From Pseudooceanicola marinus (lineage in GTDB: Bacteria > Pseudomonadota > Alphaproteobacteria > Rhodobacterales > Rhodobacteraceae): 64,000 nucleotides of DNA. Positions 27,751 through 36,199 of this stretch are shown piece after piece. The stretch spans positions 131,501 through 195,500 of the forward strand of contig NZ_PGTC01000013.1 in assembly GCF_002786295.1 (NCBI RefSeq). Reading direction: 5' to 3'. A model generated the notes under the pieces. That model worked only from the letters and a program-made list of their open reading frames with translations. It did no database searches and was not told where the DNA came from. Position 1 is the stretch's first letter. Every line of letters begins with the position of its first letter. Both the position numbers and the translations under genes were made by a program.

Positions 27751-28470
27751 CTAAGGTGCTTTGCCCACCCGCGCCAGTGCCAGAACCGCAACCGTTGCGG
27801 CACCGGCGGCCTGGCAGGCCCGGGTTGCCGCCGAAAAGGTCGCCCCCGAGGTCAGGACATCGTCGACCAGAAGCACCGGTCGCCCCGCCAGCCTGTCGGC
27901 GTACCGGGGCGCGACCCGGATCGCGCCCTTCAGGATCGCGCGCCGCTCGGCCCGCTGCCGCCCGTCCAGCGAAGGCGTGGCGCGGGGGCGTTCCAGCAGG
28001 TCGGGCAGGTCCAGCACCGCATGCGCCGCCAGGGCGCGGGCCAGCCCACGCGACAGCAGGGCCGACTGGTTGTAGCCGCGTCGCACCCGTCGCCGCCAGT
28101 GCAGCGGGATCGGCGCGATGACGGCGCCGCGGGCCACGATCCCTTCCGCCGCCTCGGCCAGCCAGGCGGCCGACGGGGCCGCGATGTCATGCCGGTCGCC
28201 ATGCTTCAGCCCCAGCACAAGTTTCCGCCCCATCCCTTCATAGAGCATCACCGCCCGCCCCTGCGCCCAGGGCGGCGGATCGGCCAGGCAGCCGTCGCAG
28301 CGCGCCACCTCGCCCGGTCGCCCGCCGGGCAGCGGCAGCCCGCAGCCATCGCAGGCCAGGCCGCCGATGAAGGGCGTGTCGCGCCAGCACGGCCCGCACA
28401 GGCCGAAGTCGCTTTCGACCAGCCCGCCGCAGCCCAGGCAGCGCGGCGGATAGATCAGGCGCAGTGCCAT
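27751..28470 (-). CDS. comF: ComF-type phosphoribosyltransferase-like protein
   Basis: The ATG at 28470 gives 239 residues; a GTG two codons earlier is also possible. The N-terminal zinc-ribbon has CxxC pairs starting at C11 and C14. The C-terminal half is a type I phosphoribosyltransferase fold with the PRPP-binding stretch at 199-211 (VLLVDDVLTSGAT). ComF/GntX proteins are linked to DNA uptake in some bacteria, but their reaction is unknown. It heads the comF-grxC-nitrilase-marR operon and is divergent from the NDUFAF5-like gene, with 36 bases between. Confidence 0.93.
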   Translation of the reverse strand: MALRLIYPPRCLGCGGLVESDFGLCGPCWRDTPFIGGLACDGCGLPLPGGRPGEVARCDGCLADPPPWAQGRAVMLYEGMGRKLVLGLKHGDRHDIAAPSAAWLAEAAEGIVARGAVIAPIPLHWRRRVRRGYNQSALLSRGLARALAAHAVLDLPDLLERPRATPSLDGRQRAERRAILKGAIRVAPRYADRLAGRPVLLVDDVLTSGATFSAATRACQAAGAATVAVLALARVGKAP

Positions 28471-28506
28471 TTGCACAGCGCCGCCGAAGCTCCTATCTAA
28501 TCGCGC

Positions 28507-29334
28507 ATGACCCATCCGATCCTCACCGATACCGACGCCCTGGCCCGCAATCGGGCCCGCGCCACCGCAGACGCCCTTTTCCTGCACGAGCGCGCCGCGC
28601 TGGACCTTCAGGATCGGGTCGAGATGGTTAAGAGAGAGTTTACCGATCCCCTGCTGATCACCCCCTACCCCGACCACTGGCGCGCGCTGAGCGCGCCCTT
28701 CCCGGTCGCGCCGCGGATCATCCCCGCGGCGGAAGTGCTGGACGTGGAACCCGGATCCGCCGACCTGGTGATGCATGTCTTCGACCTGCACTGGTCCAAC
28801 GACCCGGTCGGCCAGCTGATCCAGTGCCGCCGCGCCCTGCGGCCCGACGGGCTGATGCTGGCGGTCTTCTTCGGCGGCCAGACCCTGACCGAGCTGCGCG
28901 CCTGCCTGGGCCAGGCCGAGGTCGAGGTGACGGGCGGGTTGTCGCCGCGCATCGCCCCGATGGGAGAGATCCGCGACATGGGCGGCCTGCTGCAACGGGC
29001 GGGGTTCGCCCTGCCAGTGGCCGACAGCGACGCGGTACAGGTCGACTATTCCTCGCCGCTGAAACTGCTGGCGGACTTGCGCGCCATGGGCGAGGGCAAC
29101 GCGCTGAACGACCGGCTGCGCCACCCGACGCGCCGGGCCGTCATGATGCGCGCGGTGGACCTTTACCTGCAGACCCACGGCGACGCCGAGGGCCGCGTAC
29201 CCGCCACCTTCGAGCTGGTCACCCTGACCGGCTGGGCCCCGCACGAAAGCCAGCAGAAACCGCTGCGTCCCGGCTCCGCCCGCGCCTCCCTGGCCGAGGC
29301 GCTGAGCACCACCGAGACGCCACTGAAATCCTGA
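28507..29334 (+). CDS. NDUFAF5/BioC-like methyltransferase-fold protein
   Basis: The 275-residue protein resembles the family of human NDUFAF5, a methyltransferase-fold protein now known to hydroxylate an arginine of complex I. The post-motif stretch DLVMHVFDLHWSNDPVGQL near residues 92-110 is characteristic. The usual glycine-rich SAM motif I is not evident where expected, where the sequence reads VKREFTDPLLITPYPDHW. The start pattern of alternating Ala/Arg (ARNRARATADALFLHE) is also family-like. It is divergent from comF and 90 bases upstream of hemH. BioC is an alternative name to avoid. Confidence 0.8.
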   Translation: MTHPILTDTDALARNRARATADALFLHERAALDLQDRVEMVKREFTDPLLITPYPDHWRALSAPFPVAPRIIPAAEVLDVEPGSADLVMHVFDLHWSNDPVGQLIQCRRALRPDGLMLAVFFGGQTLTELRACLGQAEVEVTGGLSPRIAPMGEIRDMGGLLQRAGFALPVADSDAVQVDYSSPLKLLADLRAMGEGNALNDRLRHPTRRAVMMRAVDLYLQTHGDAEGRVPATFELVTLTGWAPHESQQKPLRPGSARASLAEALSTTETPLKS

Positions 29335-29424
29335 CGGCGCGGCGGCCCGCGCCTGATGACGTGACGCATTGACCCGGGGCGTGAACCCTCTATCCCCGGG
29401 GACGACATTGCCAGGAGAGCCCCC

Positions 29425-30477
29425 ATGGACGACGCAACCCGCCCCGACCACGCCCCCGCCAGCCACCCGGCCATCCCGCGGGAGAAGGTGGGCGTGCTGC
29501 TGGCCAACCTCGGCACGCCGGACAACACCGACTACTGGTCCATGCGCCGCTACCTGTCCGAGTTCCTCAGCGATCAGCGCGTCATCGACTATCCGAAATG
29601 GAAATGGCAGCCGATCCTGCAGGGCATCGTCCTGTCGATCCGCCCGTTCAAATCCGGCGCGGCCTACCGCACGATCTGGAACACCGAAGACGACGAATCA
29701 CCCCTGATGACGATCACCAAGGCGCAGACCGCCGCGCTGACCGCCGCCCTGGCCGAACGCTATGGCGAAGAGGGGGTGATGGTCGATTTCTGCATGCGCT
29801 ACGGCAACCCCTCGACCCGCTCGAAGGTGCGCAAGATGGTCGAGGCGGGTTGCACCAAGATCCTGTTCTGCCCCCTCTACCCGCAGTACGCCGGCGCCAC
29901 GACGGCCACCGCCAACGACCAGTTCTTCCGCGCGCTGATGGAGGAGAAGTGGCAGCCGGCGACCCGCACCCTGCCCCCCTATTTCGACAGCCCCGCCTAT
30001 ATCGAGGCGCTGGCGGCTTCGGTTGAACGCAAGTACGCGGAGATGGAGGACAAGCCCGACATCCTGGTCTGTTCCTACCACGGCCTGCCCTTCCGCTACC
30101 TGACCGAAGGGGATCCCTACCATTGCCAGTGCGTGAAGACGACGCGCCTGCTGAAGGAACGGCTGGGCTGGGACGACGGGCAGATCACCACGACCTTCCA
30201 GTCGAAGTTCGGTCCCGAAGACTGGCTGCAACCCTACACGGTGGAAGAGGTCGCGCGCCTGGCCGAGGCGGGCAAGAAGAAGATCGCCGTGATCGCCCCC
30301 GCCTTCTCCGCCGACTGCATCGAGACGCTGGAGGAGATCAACGAGGAAATCCGCGAGAGCTTTGAACATGCGGGCGGCGAAAGCTTCACCTACGTGCCCT
30401 GCCTGAACGACGACGAGGAACACATCGCCGCGCTGGCCTTCGAGATCGAGCGCAACCTGCAGGGCTGGCTGGACTGA
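29425..30477 (+). CDS. hemH: Ferrochelatase
   Basis: HemH inserts ferrous iron into protoporphyrin IX, the last step of haem synthesis. The 350-residue protein has the family signature with the active-site histidine H219 in CSYHGLPFRY and the conserved TTFQSKFGPEDWLQPYT stretch near 253-269. The catalytic glutamate region lies in AFSADCIETLEEI near 292-304. The start has an AGGAGAGCCCCC ribosome site. A bidirectional terminator follows, shared with a small membrane-protein gene on the other strand. Confidence 0.98.
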   Translation: MDDATRPDHAPASHPAIPREKVGVLLANLGTPDNTDYWSMRRYLSEFLSDQRVIDYPKWKWQPILQGIVLSIRPFKSGAAYRTIWNTEDDESPLMTITKAQTAALTAALAERYGEEGVMVDFCMRYGNPSTRSKVRKMVEAGCTKILFCPLYPQYAGATTATANDQFFRALMEEKWQPATRTLPPYFDSPAYIEALAASVERKYAEMEDKPDILVCSYHGLPFRYLTEGDPYHCQCVKTTRLLKERLGWDDGQITTTFQSKFGPEDWLQPYTVEEVARLAEAGKKKIAVIAPAFSADCIETLEEINEEIRESFEHAGGESFTYVPCLNDDEEHIAALAFEIERNLQGWLD

Positions 30478-30550
30478 CGCGCCCCGGGCGGGCCTGTGGC
30501 GGCCTGCCCGACCCAGGCCCGGCGTCCTCGGATCTGGGCACCAGACATGA

Positions 30551-30586
30551 AAAAAGGCGGTGGATTGCTCCACCGCCTTCTTTTTT
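30551..30586. terminator. Bidirectional terminator between hemH and the small membrane-protein gene
   Basis: GGCGGTGGA (30556-30564), loop TTGC and TCCACCGCC (30569-30577) form a perfect 9-bp stem with AAAAA before and TTCTTTTTT after it. It can stop transcription from both strands: hemH (+) and the 59-residue gene (-). Confidence 0.92.
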
Positions 30587-30603
30587 GCTATGCGCCTGCC
30601 GAA

Positions 30604-30783
30604 TTAGTCGGCGATGGCTGCAGCAACCACGGCCAGCAGGATCAGCGGCAGGATGATGCCGGCGGACGAGCTGGTGGTTTCTTCGACGACAACCGGAGCT
30701 TCGATGACCGGCTCGGAGTAGGCGCCAGCGGAAGCGGTGGTTGCGGCTGCGGCCAGAGCGGCGGCGAGAACGAGTTTTTTCAT
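30604..30783 (-). CDS. Small envelope protein (59 residues)
   Basis: This short frame encodes 59 residues. A signal-like N-terminus (MKKLVLAAALAAAATTASAG) is followed by an acidic middle (EPVIEAPVVVEETTSSS) and one C-terminal membrane helix (GIILPLILLAVVAAAIAD). A GGAGGATAA ribosome site precedes the ATG, and a terminator follows within 50 bases. I recognise the type as a small protein common in Rhodobacteraceae, often found beside hemH and sometimes mislabelled as ferrochelatase. No function is known; it may be a single-helix inner-membrane protein with the acidic part in the periplasm. Confidence 0.88.
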   Translation of the reverse strand: MKKLVLAAALAAAATTASAGAYSEPVIEAPVVVEETTSSSAGIILPLILLAVVAAAIAD

Positions 30784-30929
30784 TTTATCCTCCAGATAAA
30801 GGCCGGCAGACGAATAGACATAAATCGACCGGCACCCAAGACTTACCTCGTGATTCCGTCATACGCGGGCCGGGGCGCAAAATGCAATTGGCAACATGCG
30901 TAAGGTCCAACCCGCACAAGGAAATGTCG

Positions 30930-31550
30930 TCAAATAAGCAACACTTGCGTGCCCACTTGCGACAGGTCGAACAACTCCAGGATGTGTTCATTGTACAGAC
31001 CGATGCAGCCGTTGGAGGACCGGCGGCCGATCTTGCGCGTGTCATGGGTGCCGTGGATTCGGTAGTAGGTCCAGCTGAGGTAAAGAGCGCGCACGCCCAA
31101 GGGGTTATCCGGTGCGCCGCCCTCGACCACGTCAGGCCACTCGGGGTTGCGTTGCTTCATCGAGGGCGTCGGGCGCCAGGTCGGGTTTTCCACCTTCTGC
31201 ACCACCGAGGTGCGGCCGCGCCGGGTCAGGTCCTCGGTCAGCGGCACCGAGGTGGGATACAGGCGATAAACCGACTGGTCCTCAGACCAGAAGTGCAGCG
31301 CACGGCTGTCGATATCCACCAGGATGGCACCTTTGCGGGTGTTGTCGAAATAGGGGCGCCAGTCGAGCGAACGGAAGGACGAGATATTGCGGCGCGCGGT
31401 TTCGTTCGGGTCACGCTCCACTTCCGTCGAGTTCTCGAAGGGGGTCGCATATTCGCCGCCGCCGACCACCTGGCCGAGGGCGGGACTGGCGAGGGCAGCG
31501 GCACCGCCGGCAAAGAAGGCACGCCGCGTGGGAAATTTGGGGAAAGTCAT
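30930..31550 (-). CDS. L,D-transpeptidase (YkuD fold), probable Tat export
   Basis: The ATG at 31550, with GGAG six bases upstream, gives 207 residues. The N-terminus PTRRAFFAGGAAALASPALG looks like a twin-arginine signal. The YkuD catalytic region has H166-G-x-H169 and the nucleophile C182 (SSNGCIGLYNEH). Such enzymes make 3-3 peptidoglycan crosslinks or attach proteins to the wall. A second L,D-transpeptidase lies 0.8 kb away, with a CAP-domain lipoprotein gene between them. Confidence 0.9.
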   Translation of the reverse strand: MTFPKFPTRRAFFAGGAAALASPALGQVVGGGEYATPFENSTEVERDPNETARRNISSFRSLDWRPYFDNTRKGAILVDIDSRALHFWSEDQSVYRLYPTSVPLTEDLTRRGRTSVVQKVENPTWRPTPSMKQRNPEWPDVVEGGAPDNPLGVRALYLSWTYYRIHGTHDTRKIGRRSSNGCIGLYNEHILELFDLSQVGTQVLLI

Positions 31551-31730
31551 CTTCATCTCCGTATCCGATCTGGCCAAATGGCGCCGGACCTGCGGCGGCA
31601 CCATATGGCGAAGTTGCCGCAGTCGCAATTCAAACGCATGTCATTGAACCGCCTCACGGGCATGTGCGTTTGAAAAGGTCACCCGGCCGCGCTAAGCGGT
31701 CTTAGCTTTACTTAACTCGGCGGAGCCCCA

Positions 31731-32279
31731 ATGCGTTTCATTCTACTTCTCCTGCCTGCCATGCTTTTCCTGTCCGGCTGTGTCAGCCCCGTGTCGCAGC
31801 AGCCCACGACGACCCTGGCCGCCGACGGCAAACCCCTGCCCAAGCTCTACCGGATCTCGGGCAATGCGCGGAACCGGATCCCCTACGAGGTCCTGGATTC
31901 GGTCAACACCCTGCGCAGCGCCGCCGGCGCCCCGCCGGTGCAGCTGAACCCGCAGCTGACCGCCGCCGCCGCCACCCATTCGCGCGACATGTCCAACCAG
32001 AACCGCCCCTGGCACTTCGGCTCTGACGGCTCCTCGCCCATCGACCGCGTGCAGCGCGTGGGCTACCCCGGCGGCCTGATCGGCGAGAACATCTCGGAGA
32101 CATACGAAACCGAGATGGAGACGATTTCCGCCTGGATGGACAAGGACGACACACGCCGCGTGCTGCTGTCCAAACGCGCCACCGACATGGGCTTTGCCTG
32201 GCATCAGGAAAACAACGGCAAGATCTGGTGGACCCTCATCATGGGCGCCCGCAGCCCCGAAATGGCGATGGCCCAGTAA
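31731..32279 (+). CDS. CAP-domain lipoprotein
   Basis: The 182-residue protein has a lipoprotein signal with the lipobox LSGC at C17. A CAP (SCP/PR1) domain covers about residues 55-175, with the family elements ATHSRDM and IGENISETYETEMETISAWM. Bacterial CAP proteins (YkwD-like) are secreted and of unclear biochemical role. It is divergent from the upstream L,D-transpeptidase and convergent with the next one, suggesting a shared cell-wall function. A 20-base palindromic terminator lies after it. Confidence 0.88.
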   Translation: MRFILLLLPAMLFLSGCVSPVSQQPTTTLAADGKPLPKLYRISGNARNRIPYEVLDSVNTLRSAAGAPPVQLNPQLTAAAATHSRDMSNQNRPWHFGSDGSSPIDRVQRVGYPGGLIGENISETYETEMETISAWMDKDDTRRVLLSKRATDMGFAWHQENNGKIWWTLIMGARSPEMAMAQ

Positions 32280-32289
32280 TCGCATCCCG

Positions 32290-32309
32290 TTAACCGCATA
32301 GGCGGTTAA
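32290..32309. repeat. Inverted repeat after the CAP-lipoprotein gene
   Basis: TTAACCGC (32290-32297), loop ATAG and GCGGTTAA (32302-32309) are perfect inverted copies. It sits ten bases after the stop codon and in front of the main terminator, so the two make a tandem hairpin. Confidence 0.6.
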
Positions 32310-32337
32310 TCCAAGACATATCAGACAGTTACGAAAA

Positions 32338-32362
32338 GGGCGGCCCGCGGGCCGCCCTTTTT
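32338..32362. terminator. Terminator between the CAP-lipoprotein and L,D-transpeptidase genes
   Basis: GGGCGGCCC (32338-32346), GC and GGGCCGCCC (32349-32357) form a perfect stem, with AAAA before and TTTTT after. It works for both convergent genes. Confidence 0.9.
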
Positions 32363-32396
32363 CATGTCGCATGACATGCCGCGATCCGACCGGGGG

Positions 32397-32885
32397 TCAG
32401 GGGTGGATGTAGATCGGGGTGCCGTTGCCCACCATGGCGTAGATCTCCTCCACCTCCTTGTCGGAGACGGAGATGCAGCCGGCCGTCCAGTCCTGCGGCG
32501 CGTTGCGGTACTTGCGCGGCTTGCCGTGGATGAAGATGTCGCCCCCCGGGCTGCGCCCCTGCTCCTCGGCGAAGGCCATGTCGGTCTCGTTTGGGTAGGA
32601 CACGCCGATCGACAGGTGGAACTGGGAGTTCGGGTTGCGGCGGTCGATGATATAGGCGCCCTCCGGGGTCTTGCCGTCGCCCTCGAACTGCTTGTGGCCC
32701 ACGGGCGCGAAGCCCAGGCCGATGTCGTAGGCCTTCAGCACCTCGTCGTGATGCATCAGGTACATCCGCCGCTGACCTTTCAGCACGTGGATGCGCGTGA
32801 CCTCCGGCCCGCGGTAGGTCTGGAACTTGGAACAGGCCGTGGCGACTGCCGCCAGGACCAGGGAAAGCACTGCCCGTCTTTTCAT
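32397..32885 (-). CDS. L,D-transpeptidase lipoprotein (YkuD fold)
   Basis: The ATG at 32885 gives 162 residues with a lipoprotein signal (VATAC, C18). The YkuD domain has the catalytic H120 (IFIHGKP) and C137 (WTAGCISVSD). It resembles the ErfK/YafK group. It lies 73 bases after an RNA methyltransferase gene on the same strand, and a terminator follows. With the neighbouring Tat-exported transpeptidase it suggests that 3-3 crosslinking or lipoprotein anchoring is active in this organism. Confidence 0.9.
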   Translation of the reverse strand: MKRRAVLSLVLAAVATACSKFQTYRGPEVTRIHVLKGQRRMYLMHHDEVLKAYDIGLGFAPVGHKQFEGDGKTPEGAYIIDRRNPNSQFHLSIGVSYPNETDMAFAEEQGRSPGGDIFIHGKPRKYRNAPQDWTAGCISVSDKEVEEIYAMVGNGTPIYIHP

Positions 32886-32958
32886 TGATCTGCTCGTTTT
32901 CGGGGTTTTCGCCAGTCTACCAGCCCGCATGGGGCCGCGAAAAGCGGCAAGGCGGCGA

Positions 32959-34191
32959 TCACGACTTGTTGAGCGAAAATCCGGCCACGACCTCCACATG
33001 GGGCGACCAGCGGAACTGATCCACCACCGTCACCGGGCCCATCCTGTAGCCGGCGGCCAGTAGGTGGCGCGCGTCACGGGCAAAGGTCACGGGGTTGCAG
33101 CTGACAGCGGCGATCACCGGCATGCGGGCCTCGGCCAGGGCGCGCACCTGCGCCTCGGCGCCCGCCCGCGGCGGGTCGATCACCACGGCCTGGATGCCCT
33201 TCAGGTCGTCGCCCTCCAGCGGATCGCGGAAGAGGTCGCGCTGCATCGCGCTGAGGGCGTGCAGCCCCCCGGCGCGGCGCCAGCCGTCTTCCAGCGCGGC
33301 GGTCATGGCGCGGTCGCCCTCGACCGCCAGCACCTCGGCCCGTTCCGACAACGGCAGGGCGAAGGTGCCGCAACCGGCGAAGAGGTCCGCGACCTTCTTG
33401 GCGCCCTTCACGATCTCCAGCACATGGGCCAGCAACGTGTCCTGCCCGTGCTGCGTGGCCTGCAGGAAGGCGCCGGGCGGCGGCACCACCTGGGCGCGGC
33501 CGAACCGCTGGAAGGGCGGGTTGCGGGTGACGATCAGCTCGCCCTCCCACGACAGCCGCGCCAGGTCGAGCTTCTGCGCCGCCTCGGTCAGCGTCAGCCG
33601 CAGGGGTTCGTCCAGTTCCTTGCCGCCCTTCACCGAGATGTCGAGCCCTGCTTCCGACAGGGTCGCCAGCACCGACAGCTCTCCCTTGCGGGCCCCGCCC
33701 GCCACGGCCAGCGCCTCGGCCACGGGGATGGCGCGCATCAGGTCGGGATGCAGCAGCTGGCAATCGGGCACCTCGACGATGGCGCCCGAGGCGCGCCCGT
33801 GGAAGCCGGCGATGGCCCCCGATTTCGTGCGCCGCGCCGACAGGGAGGCCCGGCGGCGGGACTGCGCGGGCGAGGTCTCGACGCCCGCGATCTCTGCCTC
33901 GATCCCCTGGCCTGCCAGGGCGGTTTCCACGATCCCGCGTTTCCAGGCCGCCACGTAACCGTCGCCCGCGTGCTGCACCGCGCAGCCCCCGCAGGAGCGG
34001 AAGTGCCGGCAGGGCGCCGCCACCCGTTCGGGGGCGGGTTCGAGGATCTTCACCCCTTCCAGCCGGTCGCCCGAAAGGGTGCCGGTCACCCGTTCCCCGG
34101 GCAGGGTCATGGGGGCGAAAATCGGGCCTGTGGGGCCTGCGGCGATCCCGTCGCCGTGGTGGCCCAGTCGCTGGATCTGAAACTCTTGCAT
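32959..34191 (-). CDS. RlmD/TrmA-type uracil-5 RNA methyltransferase
   Basis: The 410-residue enzyme has an N-terminal TRAM-like domain, an iron-sulfur cluster motif (C61, C67, C70 and a fourth Cys near 143) and a SAM domain with LFAGCGTFALPL. It ends with DPPRAG and the catalytic nucleophile C365 in SCNP, with the general base E400. It methylates U at C5 in 23S rRNA or tRNA; RlmD and TrmA cannot be separated here. The gene precedes the L,D-transpeptidase gene and is convergent with nothing nearby. Confidence 0.93.
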   Translation of the reverse strand: MQEFQIQRLGHHGDGIAAGPTGPIFAPMTLPGERVTGTLSGDRLEGVKILEPAPERVAAPCRHFRSCGGCAVQHAGDGYVAAWKRGIVETALAGQGIEAEIAGVETSPAQSRRRASLSARRTKSGAIAGFHGRASGAIVEVPDCQLLHPDLMRAIPVAEALAVAGGARKGELSVLATLSEAGLDISVKGGKELDEPLRLTLTEAAQKLDLARLSWEGELIVTRNPPFQRFGRAQVVPPPGAFLQATQHGQDTLLAHVLEIVKGAKKVADLFAGCGTFALPLSERAEVLAVEGDRAMTAALEDGWRRAGGLHALSAMQRDLFRDPLEGDDLKGIQAVVIDPPRAGAEAQVRALAEARMPVIAAVSCNPVTFARDARHLLAAGYRMGPVTVVDQFRWSPHVEVVAGFSLNKS

Positions 34192-34245
34192 GGCGCGGCT
34201 CCTACATGAGGCGCGGCGCTTCGCCTAGCCCTTTCGCAGCAGGGC

Positions 34246-36126
34246 TCACTCGGCGGCCGCGCCGCCCTGGGCCTCTTCCGCCTCGTCATCGTCCGTCACC
34301 AGGAAGCCGCCCGACTGCCGCGCCCAGTAGCGGGCGTAAAGGCCCTCCTGCGCCAACAACTCGCGGTGGCTGCCCAGCTCGGCGATTTCACCGTCATGCA
34401 GCACCACGATCCGGTCCATGTGGGAAATGGTCGACAGGCGGTGCGCGATGGCCAGCACCGTCTTGCCCTGCATGACGTTTTCCAGCGCCTCCTGGATCTG
34501 CGCCTCGACCTCGCTGTCCAGGGCGCTCGTGGCCTCGTCCAGTACCAGGATCGGCGCGTCCTTCAGAATGGCACGGGCCAGGGCGATGCGCTGCCGCTGT
34601 CCACCCGACAGCTTCACCCCCCGCTCGCCCAGCCGGGCGTCGTAGCCGGTGCGCCCCTCGAAATCGGACAGTTCTTCGATGAAGGCATGCGCCTCGGCCT
34701 TGTCGGTGGCCTCCATCAGCTCATCCTCGCTGGCGTCAGGACGGCCATAGAGGATGTTTTCCCGCGCCGAGCGGTTGAACATCGAGGTGTCCTGGGTGAC
34801 CAGCGCGATATTGCGGCGCAGACTGTCCTGGGTGACGCCCGCGATGTCCTGCCCGTCGATCAGGATGCGGCCCTTTTCGGCGTCGTAGAGGCGCAGCAGC
34901 AGCGAGACCAGCGTCGACTTGCCCGCCCCCGAGGCGCCCACGATGCCCAGCTTCTCGCCCGGGCGGATCACCAGGTCGAGGTCCTTCACGCCGCCCTTTT
35001 CCTGCCCGTAGGCAAAGCCCACGTGGTCAAACCGGATCTCGCCCTGGGGTACCACCAGGTCGGTCGCGCCGGGCTTGTCGTGCAGCCGCACCGGACGGCC
35101 CAGGGTGCGCATCCCATCCTCGACCTCGCCCACGCTGGCATAGATGCCCATCAGGGCGAAGCTGACCCAACCGGTCATCTGCGCCACCCGCACCGCCACG
35201 GCGCCCGCCGCCACGATGTCGCCCACGCTGGCCGTGCCCCGCGACCAGAAGATCAGCGTGCCACCGACCAGCAGCACGGGCAGCAGCCCGCCGATGATGG
35301 TCAGAAGCGCCCGGAAGGCGGTGGAGATGCGGCCGAAGGACAGCGCCGTCTGGCGGAAGTTCTCCAGCGCCCCAAGTGCCGCGCGGTCCTCATGTTCGGT
35401 GTGGGCGAACAGCTTCACCGTCTTGATGTTGGTGATCGTGTCCACGACCACGCCCGACACCATGGCCCGGGCCGAGGCCCGTTTGGCCGAGCGTTCGCGG
35501 ATACGCGGCATGAAGACACGGATCAGGGCGAAATAGCCCGCCAGCCAGAGGAGGAAGATCAGCCCCAGCCAGCCGTCGATCGAGATGATCAGCGCGATCG
35601 AGCCAGCCAGGGTGGCCAGGGCGAAGGCCACCACGTTGATGACCTCGAAAGCCACGTCGGTCATGGCGCGCGAGGTCTGCATCTGTTTCTGGCTGATGCG
35701 CCCGGCGAAATCGTTGTCGAAGTAGACGACCGACTGACCCATGGTCCAGCGATGCACGCGGCTGAGCACCAGCGAGAAGAGGTTCGGCTGCAGGATCATC
35801 GAGGTGGCCGCGGTCGACAGCCCCATGAACAGCGGCCGCGCGATCAGGAAGAAGCCGAGCGCGCCCAGCAGAAGCGCCAGGTTGGCGACGGAGAAGAACG
35901 CCTCGCGGCCCATGGTCTCGGCCCCGTCGACCACCGCCCCCAGGATCCAGGCGGTGCCCGCATCCGCCGCCCCCGACAGCGCGGCCAGGAATGCGCCCAG
36001 GGCAAGGCCCGGCCAGGCGCCGGACAGGCACCAGCCCATGAAGGCCAGCAATGTGTCGGGCGGCGCGCCCTTGGCCGGGCGATAGGGATCGACCAGTTTC
36101 GCAGGCCAGGTCTTGATATTGAGCAT
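34246..36126 (-). CDS. ABC exporter with fused membrane and ATPase domains
   Basis: The ATG at 36126 gives 626 residues. A six-helix membrane domain (about 35-340) is followed by an ATPase with Walker A GASGAGKST, signature LSGGQ and Walker B ILVLDEATSALDSE. It resembles MsbA and other lipid, peptide or drug exporters that work as homodimers. A Glu/Ala-rich tail closes the chain. The gene follows cca by 73 bases on the same strand. The substrate is unknown. Confidence 0.92.
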   Translation of the reverse strand: MLNIKTWPAKLVDPYRPAKGAPPDTLLAFMGWCLSGAWPGLALGAFLAALSGAADAGTAWILGAVVDGAETMGREAFFSVANLALLLGALGFFLIARPLFMGLSTAATSMILQPNLFSLVLSRVHRWTMGQSVVYFDNDFAGRISQKQMQTSRAMTDVAFEVINVVAFALATLAGSIALIISIDGWLGLIFLLWLAGYFALIRVFMPRIRERSAKRASARAMVSGVVVDTITNIKTVKLFAHTEHEDRAALGALENFRQTALSFGRISTAFRALLTIIGGLLPVLLVGGTLIFWSRGTASVGDIVAAGAVAVRVAQMTGWVSFALMGIYASVGEVEDGMRTLGRPVRLHDKPGATDLVVPQGEIRFDHVGFAYGQEKGGVKDLDLVIRPGEKLGIVGASGAGKSTLVSLLLRLYDAEKGRILIDGQDIAGVTQDSLRRNIALVTQDTSMFNRSARENILYGRPDASEDELMEATDKAEAHAFIEELSDFEGRTGYDARLGERGVKLSGGQRQRIALARAILKDAPILVLDEATSALDSEVEAQIQEALENVMQGKTVLAIAHRLSTISHMDRIVVLHDGEIAELGSHRELLAQEGLYARYWARQSGGFLVTDDDEAEEAQGGAAAE

Positions 36127-36199
36127 GTCGGGCCCCTTTCGCCTAGTTATCCCCGCGCGCATCGGGGGATTCAAGCGCCGGCGTGGGACAGGCGGAAAG

